Positions 53,744 to 61,465 of a stretch of 64,000 bases of DNA are shown piece after piece (position 1 is the stretch's first letter; the number at the start of each line of letters is the position of its first letter). Position numbers and translations under genes: made by a program. The notes under the pieces are model-generated. The model worked only from the letters and a program-made list of their open reading frames with translations, ran no database searches and was not told the DNA's origin. The DNA comes from DASZWJ01 sp963813895 (GTDB taxonomy: Bacteria; Pseudomonadota; Gammaproteobacteria; JAURND01). Where the stretch lies: assembly GCA_963813895.1 (NCBI GenBank), contig CAWFAS010000001.1:310001-374000 (forward strand). The letters run 5' to 3'.

Positions 53744-54576
53744 ATCATTTCCTCAATAAATGCTAACAATAGCCGCGATAAATCATGCAACGTTCTGGTC
53801 GCGGTATCCAGAGTCAACTGATGGTCTACTTTTTCCAGCGACATGCCCACTGCCATATTAGTCACAATAGAGATCGCCAAAACGTTCATGCCACAATGTC
53901 TGGCTGTGATAACTTCAGGCACAATGGACATTCCAACGACGTCAGCGCCGAGCTTTTTAAAGGCGCGTATCTCCGCCGGTGTTTCAAAACTAGGCCCTAA
54001 TACAGCAACATAAACTCCTTCTCGAGCGGCAATATTTAGCTTGTCTGCCATGCTAAGCAACTGTTTTCTCAGTGCAGGATCATAGGCGTCTTCCAGTGAA
54101 GGAAAACGTGGTCCCCAAGAATTATCATTAGGTCCAACTAGCGGGTTACTGAATTGTAGGTTGATATGATCATTGATGACGACCAAACTGCCTGGTGGCA
54201 TTTCTGGGGACATAGAGCCAACCGCTGAAATCAGAATGACGGTCTGTGCACCTAGCAATTTTAAAGTGCGTATAGGGGTTTGAATAATATCAGCGGGATG
54301 TCCTTCATATAAATGATTGCGTCCTTGGAAACAAGCTACGGCAACACCTTTGAGTTGACCCAGATGCAATAGCCCGTGGTGTCCTTCGACTTTGCAACCG
54401 CGCATTCCAGGCAGCTCTTCATAATCGACAACAGTGGCATTTTTTATTTCTTGGGCAAACTGGCCAACGCCAGAACCCAGAATTAAACCTAGTTTAGGGG
54501 TAAAGCCTGGGACGCGTTGTTTTATGATAGCTGCAGCCTGGGCGGCATTATTAAGTGGGGTTAACTGATTCTGCAT
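53740..54576 (-). CDS. punA: Purine-nucleoside phosphorylase (trimeric type)
   Basis: 278 aa from ATG 54576 (GGAG 6 nt upstream; the upstream in-frame start at 54615 includes the RBS). Motifs LGLILGSGVGQFAQEI, QGRNHLYEGHPADII, SAVGSMSPEMPPGSLVVIND, and VVGMSIVPEVITARHCGMNV, the trimeric PNP signature. It phosphorolyses purine nucleosides; with DeoC it feeds deoxyribose carbon to glycolysis. Confidence 0.92.
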   Translation of the reverse strand: MQNQLTPLNNAAQAAAIIKQRVPGFTPKLGLILGSGVGQFAQEIKNATVVDYEELPGMRGCKVEGHHGLLHLGQLKGVAVACFQGRNHLYEGHPADIIQTPIRTLKLLGAQTVILISAVGSMSPEMPPGSLVVINDHINLQFSNPLVGPNDNSWGPRFPSLEDAYDPALRKQLLSMADKLNIAAREGVYVAVLGPSFETPAEIRAFKKLGADVVGMSIVPEVITARHCGMNVLAISIVTNMAVGMSLEKVDHQLTLDTATRTLHDLSRLLLAFIEEMI

Positions 54577-54608
54577 TAATATCTCCAGGAAGAGAAAGAC
54601 CAGATGAA

Positions 54609-54769
54609 GTGCCACTAGAGGCTGCCCCCTTCCTAACCTTCCCCCGCAAGCGGGGGCAGGGACTGGTTGGGCAGAAAAGTTAAGTTAGCACCCAATTTCA
54701 TGCTAGCTCGAGCAAGTTCCTTCCCCCGCTTGCGGGGGAAGGTTAGGAAGGGGGCAGTTTCTAGTGGCA
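54609..54769. repeat. Palindromic repeat, family C, between punA and plsC
   Basis: GTGCCACTAGAGGCTGCCCC / complement with CCCCCGCAAGCGGGGG and the CTCGAGC spacer, 161 bp. Same layout as the copies at 26208 and 37813. Fills most of the 230-bp gap upstream of punA. Confidence 0.9.
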
Positions 54770-54848
54770 ACCATTCCGTAACCGCATACGCTACTTCCGA
54801 TAAAATTTTGTGATCGACCATTGGTAGTGATTGGAAACGCTCCCTGGG

Positions 54849-55580
54849 TTAAGCTTCAGGAGTTCCACAGGCTTCAGCTATGCTCTGCCGTACCACTTTG
54901 AGTAACTCATTGCGGGTTGCAATGGTATAGTCGGTGCTGGCAATGGGTGGGTTAATATAAATCTCCACATCTTGCCCCATACTAAAATTCCAGGTATCTG
55001 CTGGTAAGATTTTCGCACTTCCGCGAATCCCAATAGGAATAATAGTAGCATTAGTCTGCAGCGCCAACATGAATGCCCCTTTTTTAAAAAGATTCAATTT
55101 ACCATCCCTGGAGCGGGTTCCTTCGGGGGCGACCCACGGGATAATGCCACTGTGCATTTTGTCTTTAACTATTTCCAAGTCTTTTATTGCCTGCTGCGGA
55201 TTATTACGGTCTATGGCGAGGAATTCCGCACGTTTAATTGCATATCCCCAAAGAGGAATGCGAAATAACTCCTTTTTGGCTATCATGCGAATACTACCCG
55301 GGACAGCCATAAAAATGAGTGGAATGTCATAGTGACTGGCGTGATTACTCATGAGGATATAAGGATGATTGGGTAATAATTTCACTTGATAAGGATTATA
55401 TACTTTATAATTGACTTTCAACGGCGCTAATATGCTACCAGCCCAGTTGTGGATGGTTTTATCCATATCTTGACGATTACCAAAGATAGAGAGGTAAAGA
55501 CTGATGATGGAATATCTAATGGTGATGCAGACAGATTGGGTCATAATCCAGAAAATTTGAATTTTGTTTGCTGTTGCCAT
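54849..55580 (-). CDS. plsC: 1-acyl-sn-glycerol-3-phosphate acyltransferase
   Basis: 243 aa from ATG 55580 (AAGG 8 nt upstream); the longer frame to 55619 adds 13 residues. PlsC motifs: NHASHYDIP (HxxxxD) near residue 80, RAEFLAIDR, and VAPEGTRSRDGKL (EGTR) near 155. An N-terminal membrane stretch (FWIMTQSVCITIRYSIISLYL). It makes phosphatidic acid from lyso-PA at the inner membrane. Confidence 0.92.
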   Translation of the reverse strand: MATANKIQIFWIMTQSVCITIRYSIISLYLSIFGNRQDMDKTIHNWAGSILAPLKVNYKVYNPYQVKLLPNHPYILMSNHASHYDIPLIFMAVPGSIRMIAKKELFRIPLWGYAIKRAEFLAIDRNNPQQAIKDLEIVKDKMHSGIIPWVAPEGTRSRDGKLNLFKKGAFMLALQTNATIIPIGIRGSAKILPADTWNFSMGQDVEIYINPPIASTDYTIATRNELLKVVRQSIAEACGTPEA

Positions 55581-55633
55581 GCTGTAACCTTTGGTTTGAC
55601 TGAGAACACTCTGAGGCACATTAAGTTGCTACG

Positions 55634-55760
55634 CGAAGCGTGTTAGAAGCTGTCATCCTGAGCGCAGCGAAGGATCTCCATGTGGTGGCACACATTACTG
55701 AGAAGTCACTATATGGAGATCCTTCGCTGCGCTCAGGATGACAGCTTCTAACACGCTTCG
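55634..55760. repeat. Palindromic repeat, family A with extended ends
   Basis: CGAAGCGTGTTAGAAGCTGT at the left and its complement at the right, with ATCCTGAGCGCAGCGAAGGA arms and loop CATTACTGAGAAGTCAC. The loop is almost the same as the interrupted copy at 17087-17481 and shows what that copy looked like before insertion. Confidence 0.88.
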
Positions 55761-55864
55761 AGTATAGCGCAGTTTCGATTATACTTTGTAGCCTGCAGTA
55801 GCGATAGCTTCTTGCAGCTGAGTAGGGTTTAACAAGCCCTAAGTTATTTTATAAGGAAGATTTT

Positions 55865-56134
55865 ATGAGTATAAATAAATTATTGGTAGCAACTGCTGTG
55901 GCTGCTGTTATTGGTACAGGTATCAGTATTAATGCGCTGGCCAAGGCGCCGGAGATGGAAAAATGCGCTGGTATTGTTAAAGCTGGGAAAAACGATTGTG
56001 GTTCTGGCAAAAGTGGCTGCGCTGGACAAGTTATGGTAGATAGGAGTCCAGAGGGATGGATTTATCTACCTAAAGGAACTTGTGAAAAAATCGTCGGGTG
56101 TAAGGTCGTGAAGGACGAGAAGAAAGTTTCTTAG
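55865..56134 (+). CDS. bufA1: BufA1-type (DUF2282) peptide precursor
   Basis: 89 aa: signal peptide (LLVATAVAAVIGTGISINALA) and mature part MEKCAGIVKAGKNDCGSGKS then GCAGQVMVDRSPEGWIYLPK and GTCEKIVGC. This is the DUF2282/bufferin precursor pattern: Cys residues at the KCxG, NDC, SGC and GTC positions, plus an extra Cys (VGC) where Gly is usual. RBS AAGGAAGA before ATG 55865. Family members are modified on Cys by BufB (DUF692) and BufC as copper-binding peptides; neither partner is in the flanking 8 kb. Confidence 0.8.
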   Translation: MSINKLLVATAVAAVIGTGISINALAKAPEMEKCAGIVKAGKNDCGSGKSGCAGQVMVDRSPEGWIYLPKGTCEKIVGCKVVKDEKKVS

Positions 56135-56221
56135 GTGCATAATTCTAGATTATGCATTGTAACCCCCTCCCCTGCGGGATCGACACGAATATTTATTTAT
56201 ACTGTGCAGTTGCAGAATGGT

Positions 56222-56369
56222 TGCCACCAGAGGCTGCCCCCCTTCCTAACCTTCCCCCGCAAGCGGGGGAAGGGACTTGTTCGAGCCGGTATGGGATTGG
56301 GTGTATAGCTTAACTTATTCTGCCCAACCCTGCGGGGGAAGGTTAGGAAGAGGGCAGCCTGTAGTGGCT
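56222..56369. repeat. Palindromic repeat, family C, degenerate, overlapping putP
   Basis: GCCACCAGAGGCTGCCCCCC at the left and GGCAGCCTGTAGTGGC at the right. The right hairpin has lost part of its stem (CCTGCGGGGGAAGG). Its right end (56315-56369) is the last 18 codons of putP. Confidence 0.85.
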
Positions 56370-57835
56370 CCTTCATAAGTCTGAGCAAAAAGTCTATCAA
56401 CAATTGTAACGGGTGGACGGCTGAGCAGACTGACCAAGAAAGTACTGCACAAGCTAAAAATAAATCCAGGTATGATTTCATACAAGTTCAGCCACTCAAA
56501 CTGTTTCCACACCAACACGGTCACGCTGCCAGTAATAATGCCGGCTAGCGCCCCCTTGGCGGTCATGCGTGGCCATAAGAGCGATAGCAGTATTACTGGT
56601 CCAAAAGAGGCTCCAAATCCAGCCCAAGCATAGCTCACCATTTTCAATACCTTACTGTCGGGATTTCCACCAATCCAGATCGCAATTAGGGCAATGGCCA
56701 GTACCATTAGACGACCACACCAAACCAGTTCACGCTGGGAGGCTTTTTTGCGTAAAAAAGTCTTATAGATGTCTTCGGTTAGCGCACTTGAGCATACTAA
56801 CAGCTGGCAGGATAAGGTGCTCATAATGGCTGCAAGAATAGAAGCTAACAAGACACCGGCAATCCACGGATTGAATAGTTGCTTCGCTATCTCAATAAAA
56901 ACAGTTTCTGGGTTGCTAATTACAGCTGCTGCTCTGTTAGGATTATGGAAAAAATAGAGATGACCGAATAAACCAATACTAACAGCGCCCACTAGGCATA
57001 ATATCATCCAGGTCATGCTGATACGACGAGCGCCGGGAATAGTCTCAGGAGATTTGGCGGCCATAAACCGTACTAAGATATGCGGTTGCCCAAAATAGCC
57101 CAAGCCCCAGCCGAGCAAAGAAATAATCCCAATAAAATTAAGATTGCTAAACATATTCAAATGATCGGGACTAATGGCTAGCAGATTCGAATAAGTATGA
57201 TTAAAACCATCTGCATAAATAACCATTAGCGGCGCTATAATTAAAGCAGTTGCCATTAAGGACGCCTGAATGGTGTCTGTCCAACTGACGGCCAGAAAAC
57301 CACCGATAAATACGTATAAAATGGTAGCGCCCGCCCCAATCCACACGGCTGCGCTATGCGATAAAGGGAACATACTTTGGAATAGTTTTGCGCTGGCAAT
57401 AACCCCTGAGGCGCAATATAAAGTGAAAAAAATCAGGATAGCCAAGGTAGAAACTATGCGCAGGATATTAGATTTATCTTCAAAACGGCTGGTGAAATAA
57501 TCTGGCAAGGTCAGTGAATTACCACATTTTTCAGTAAAGGCGCGCAATCGACCTGCTACGCAACGCCAGTTCATCCATGCACCTAATACTAAGCCTATAG
57601 CAATCCATGCCCCAGAAATGCCGGTCACATAGATAGCGCCGGGTAGTCCCATCAGCAGCCAACCACTCATATCTGATGCCCCCGCAGAGAGTGCCGTAAC
57701 AAACTTACCCAGGCGGCGGCCACCTAAAATATAATCGGAGAGGTTGGTGGTAGCTTTATAGCCAAACCAACCTAGTAATATCATTCCGAAAATATAAATA
57801 GCAAAAGTAATAGTCGTTTCGGTTAAGGCATGCAT
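56315..57835 (-). CDS. putP: Sodium/proline symporter
   Basis: 506 aa, about 12-13 membrane segments of the SSS family. PutP landmarks: YILGGRRLGKFVTALSAGAS, DMSGWLLMGLPGAIYVTG, LRIVSTLAILIFFTLYCASG, GWGLGYFGQPHILVRFMAAK and ILAAIMSTLSCQLLVCSSAL. Na+-coupled proline uptake at the inner membrane. The last ~18 residues (GATTGCPLPNLPPQGWAE) are translated from a family C palindrome, so the native C-terminus was replaced. Confidence 0.93.
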   Translation of the reverse strand: MHALTETTITFAIYIFGMILLGWFGYKATTNLSDYILGGRRLGKFVTALSAGASDMSGWLLMGLPGAIYVTGISGAWIAIGLVLGAWMNWRCVAGRLRAFTEKCGNSLTLPDYFTSRFEDKSNILRIVSTLAILIFFTLYCASGVIASAKLFQSMFPLSHSAAVWIGAGATILYVFIGGFLAVSWTDTIQASLMATALIIAPLMVIYADGFNHTYSNLLAISPDHLNMFSNLNFIGIISLLGWGLGYFGQPHILVRFMAAKSPETIPGARRISMTWMILCLVGAVSIGLFGHLYFFHNPNRAAAVISNPETVFIEIAKQLFNPWIAGVLLASILAAIMSTLSCQLLVCSSALTEDIYKTFLRKKASQRELVWCGRLMVLAIALIAIWIGGNPDSKVLKMVSYAWAGFGASFGPVILLSLLWPRMTAKGALAGIITGSVTVLVWKQFEWLNLYEIIPGFIFSLCSTFLVSLLSRPPVTIVDRLFAQTYEGATTGCPLPNLPPQGWAE

Positions 57836-58066
57836 TTGGTGTCTCCCAGTAGGAATAGAAGGGCCTCCTGCCTGTCAATGTCTTGAGAGTCATTGCTGTC
57901 TAAATAGATTGCTCTATTATTTGAAAAATTTAAATACAGTGATTATATTAAACCGGATTAATTATTATCGCAATAATACAGCAAAAATTCCATTAAAAAG
58001 CAAAAAAATTACAATTTTATCTGTTTCGCGGCATATCGGCATGGAAAAAGATATCCTTCACTGCAT
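57836..58066. other. Gap between addA-like gene and putP, no gene seen
   Basis: 230 bp, AT-rich, with the putP promoter presumably in it. I see nothing else. Confidence 0.4.
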
Positions 58067-61000
58067 TCAAACGTTTTGCGTATAATTCCATTCACACCAC
58101 CCTCCCCAGCTTGGGAAATACAAGCCAAGCTTTATATTGCGTTGCTCCCACTGTGCCATAGCTTGTGCATACAACTCTAGCTGTTCTTTATGCTGATTTT
58201 GCGCTTGGTCTAAAAAATCCAATGGGCTTGCTTCAGTGAGGCCGGTTTTATAATCAATAATCCAACGCGTTTGTTGTGTATCGATAAAAGTGCGGTCAAT
58301 GATTAAATGTATGGGCTTGTCATCGATAATACTGGTAATGGCAAATTCACTTTGCTGGGCCAGATGCCGGTTATCTAAGATCCAGCGACCGCGCTCATCA
58401 TGCAGTGTATGAATGATGGCGGATTGAATGCGTGTTATGCAGTAGGCTAGTTGCTCCACGCCCACTCCCGACTGCAATAACCAATTTTTCCAACAGGCAT
58501 GTGCAGTTAGAATTTTCTCAGCGTTCCAAGTATGTACGCCCTCCTGACTCATTTGTTGTAAGCAGCGGTGTATGATGATGCCAATCTGTTTATCAATTTG
58601 TGCTGTCGATTCAACAGCAATAATAAGATTTGAGAAAATACTGGCTGATGGAGTATTCGTCGATGTGAGTAAAACTTTAGCGGTTTCATTGCGGGAAAAA
58701 TTATTAGTTTTTAAGCGATAGATCTTAGCAGGTGTTGATAACAGATTTTTAGCAATGGCTTGTGGTTTATAGTTTACAAGCGCTGATTGCGCTGCAATTT
58801 TTATCGGTTCCCACAATAAAGATAAAAAACTATTTTGTTCTGGTTCGAGCAGTTTTTCTTCGGTGATAGCTATGCTAGTCACTAAGTGTAGGTTTCTTTT
58901 GGAACGGGTGGCAGCCACATATAATAATCGGGTCATTTCATAGCGCATTTTCGACTTTTCTATTTGTTGCAAATAGCGATAAATGGGGTCGTGGTTATCT
59001 ATTTTTGATTTTATTGGCGCGAGCAACAAATCATTATCCTGACCGGCGCGCGGCCGGTCCAACCATAACAATAATTGCGCATCATCGTGACGACCTTTGC
59101 TTTCCAAATGGGGAATGATAACCGTATCGAATTCTAGCCCCTTGGCTTTGTGTATTGTCATCACATGCAATTGGCAGCCTTCGGTCATTTTTGGCGTGGC
59201 ATAACATTGATAAATTTTTTCTTCCAGGGTATCAGGGTCAAGGTTAATACCTTCCGTTTCTAGCTTTTCTAGTAGATCGAAAAAGGTATGAGCAGTGGCA
59301 GCGGCGCTTGCGTCTTTACAGCAGGCTGGACCATTTAACGCCATCCAAGTTTTCTCCACCCAACAGCGTAAACTGGTACGTTCTCGTTCGGCCAAGCTTT
59401 GATCCATCACTGCAGTTAAATGCAACAGTCGTTGTTGCCCATCAGTACTCAGGTTTAACTTTTCGGAGCCAGGTTGGTTATAAAAATTTTTTAATGTTTC
59501 CCACAACGGTGTGGTGTGGTTGGTGCTGGCAAGAGCATATAAATCGGCTAATTGTAAACCGCACCACGGTGCACGCAATAATGCCAACCAGGCAAGCCGA
59601 TCTCCTAAATGTAGTAATGCACGGGTTAGTGCTAACAGATCATGCACAATGCTTTGTTTAGCTAGTGCTTCAATTTCTACTGCATTAAAAGGTATATTAT
59701 TTCTTTTCAGCAGAGGAAGAATATTCATTAAATGCGATCGGGAGCGTACTAAAATAGCGATGCTGTGTTGCGGGTTCTGCGATTGCTCCCTTGAAATTAT
59801 TTCTAAAATTTTTTCTGCCGCTAGTGAATTATTTTTTTCCAATAAAGTATGTATGATAATTTCCGATGAAGATGCATCTGTCTTTGCAGCGACGGAGGAG
59901 TTGAAGGCAACTGCACCGGAACTAATATCGATAGTGACAGGAAATAGGCTGCAGAATTGCGTATTAATCCAGTTGACTATTGTCGGTGAGGAGCGGAAAT
60001 TAGCCTTGAGCTGTAATGGTTCGAGAGGTATTGCACCTAATCCTTCTTGCTGAGCTTTTAAAAATAAACCGACTTCCGCTTCACGAAATCGATAGATCGA
60101 TTGCATAGGATCACCAACTAAAAAAAGGGTTCGGCCATCGCCAGATTGCCAACCGGCGGTCAATTTTTCTAGCAGGCGGTACTGAGTAGTAGAGGTGTCT
60201 TGGAATTCATCAACTAGTAAATGTTTAATTTGATAATCGAGAATTAAAGCTAATTCGGTGGGCGCTTCGGCATCACCCAAAGCGCGTAACGCTGCCATGG
60301 CGATTTCATTAAAATCTACCACACCCCGTTCTCGGAAAATGATGTTTAAGTGTGCAACCAACAAGGGTAATAACTCAGCCAGAATTTCCAGTATTTTCCA
60401 TTGTGTGTTCGTATAGTGGGGCGGTGGAGATTCCCGCAGGGCCTGGAACTTGCGCCGTAAGGACTCATGAGGACTGAGCTCAGCCAGTAGGCTTTGCAAC
60501 CGTTTTTTCATGGTTTGATTATTAGCAGGAAACCCGATTCTTTTATCAACAGCTACGCGCCAATTATTTTCTGTAGTCAAAAATAACTGGGTAATAGCCA
60601 GCCAGGTATCGCGGTTTTCAGGAGAGGGATCAGGAAAACTGGATAAGTTTACGCACTGGGTGGTGACGTTGGTTAAGTTGTCTGCCAATAAATTGTGCGC
60701 GGCATACCGCAACAGGGTGAGTATTTCATCGCGGTACTCTGTAGGTAACTCTTGATGACAAGCGATTAAATTTTCAGTCACAACGTGTTGCAAACCCGCT
60801 TCGAGGATTTGGCGAAAATCGCGAGATGTGCGGTTTTTACGGTGTACTATTAGATAAGGTAACCACTGATCACGACGTGACAACATCGCTACCAGTAATT
60901 CTTCCACCTCGTCAATGCGATTATCCAGGTGTAGCAATAAATGCGCTAAAGACTGCGAGGTGGCAGTTTCTTCCTCTTCTTCTAGGTTAGCCAATAACAT

Positions 61001-61462
61001 TCGGGCTGCTTGCAAATAGCAGTCTTTGGCGTCAGGCAGCGTTTGTGGCATCGCGCCGAAACCAGATAGTAAGGGCATTTGCCGTGTTAAACTCAGACAC
61101 AGTGCATCAATAGTGTGAATGCGCAGTCGCTGTGGATTGTCGAGTAAATTCCACTGCTGCTTTTGGTCTTGTTCTAGTGCAGCACGCGCTAGCGTCCAGG
61201 TATGCAAAGCTTGCGGATCTTCAGGGGGCGTTTGGGTTGCCCTATGCAATGCAATTAAAATGCGGTGGCGCATTTCACTGGCCGCTTTACGGGTAAAGGT
61301 AATTGCTACGATTTCTTCAGGTGCATATGGGGTGTGGGCAAGTAACACCAGAAAGCGGCGCACCAATAATTCAGTTTTGCCGGAACCTGCTGGGGCCTGC
61401 ACTATAAATGAGGCAGTGGGATCTAGGGCACGCTGACGTTGGGGTTGATCGATGATGGTCAA
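58067..61462 (-). CDS. AddA/RecB-like UvrD-family helicase-nuclease
   Basis: 1131 aa. Walker A VQAPAGSGKTELLVRRF at residue 18, motif Ia EIVAITFTRKAASEMRHRI, DEFQDTSTTQYRLLEKL (motif II), LFLVGDPMQSIYRFREAEVG (III), KANFRSSPTIVNWIN (IV), MTIHKAKGLEFDTVIIP (V) and LLYVAATRSKRNLHLV (VI). A C-terminal PD-(D/E)xK nuclease (QQTRWIIDYKTG near residue 1075). It forms a heterodimeric double-strand-break resection enzyme with the AddB-like protein just upstream, 3 bp away; the architecture is AddA-like, in a lineage that usually has no RecC or Chi data. Orthology to AddA or to other UvrD-type proteins is uncertain. Confidence 0.88.
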   Translation of the reverse strand: MTIIDQPQRQRALDPTASFIVQAPAGSGKTELLVRRFLVLLAHTPYAPEEIVAITFTRKAASEMRHRILIALHRATQTPPEDPQALHTWTLARAALEQDQKQQWNLLDNPQRLRIHTIDALCLSLTRQMPLLSGFGAMPQTLPDAKDCYLQAARMLLANLEEEEETATSQSLAHLLLHLDNRIDEVEELLVAMLSRRDQWLPYLIVHRKNRTSRDFRQILEAGLQHVVTENLIACHQELPTEYRDEILTLLRYAAHNLLADNLTNVTTQCVNLSSFPDPSPENRDTWLAITQLFLTTENNWRVAVDKRIGFPANNQTMKKRLQSLLAELSPHESLRRKFQALRESPPPHYTNTQWKILEILAELLPLLVAHLNIIFRERGVVDFNEIAMAALRALGDAEAPTELALILDYQIKHLLVDEFQDTSTTQYRLLEKLTAGWQSGDGRTLFLVGDPMQSIYRFREAEVGLFLKAQQEGLGAIPLEPLQLKANFRSSPTIVNWINTQFCSLFPVTIDISSGAVAFNSSVAAKTDASSSEIIIHTLLEKNNSLAAEKILEIISREQSQNPQHSIAILVRSRSHLMNILPLLKRNNIPFNAVEIEALAKQSIVHDLLALTRALLHLGDRLAWLALLRAPWCGLQLADLYALASTNHTTPLWETLKNFYNQPGSEKLNLSTDGQQRLLHLTAVMDQSLAERERTSLRCWVEKTWMALNGPACCKDASAAATAHTFFDLLEKLETEGINLDPDTLEEKIYQCYATPKMTEGCQLHVMTIHKAKGLEFDTVIIPHLESKGRHDDAQLLLWLDRPRAGQDNDLLLAPIKSKIDNHDPIYRYLQQIEKSKMRYEMTRLLYVAATRSKRNLHLVTSIAITEEKLLEPEQNSFLSLLWEPIKIAAQSALVNYKPQAIAKNLLSTPAKIYRLKTNNFSRNETAKVLLTSTNTPSASIFSNLIIAVESTAQIDKQIGIIIHRCLQQMSQEGVHTWNAEKILTAHACWKNWLLQSGVGVEQLAYCITRIQSAIIHTLHDERGRWILDNRHLAQQSEFAITSIIDDKPIHLIIDRTFIDTQQTRWIIDYKTGLTEASPLDFLDQAQNQHKEQLELYAQAMAQWEQRNIKLGLYFPSWGGWCEWNYTQNV

Positions 61463-61465
61463 TGC

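Noticed and set aside
56197..56481. 94-codon minus-strand frame overlapping the end of putP
   Set aside because: Out-of-frame reading of putP and a palindromic repeat.
59511..60053. 180-codon plus-strand frame in the addA-like gene
   Set aside because: Antisense shadow of a gene with all helicase motifs; translation is not protein-like.
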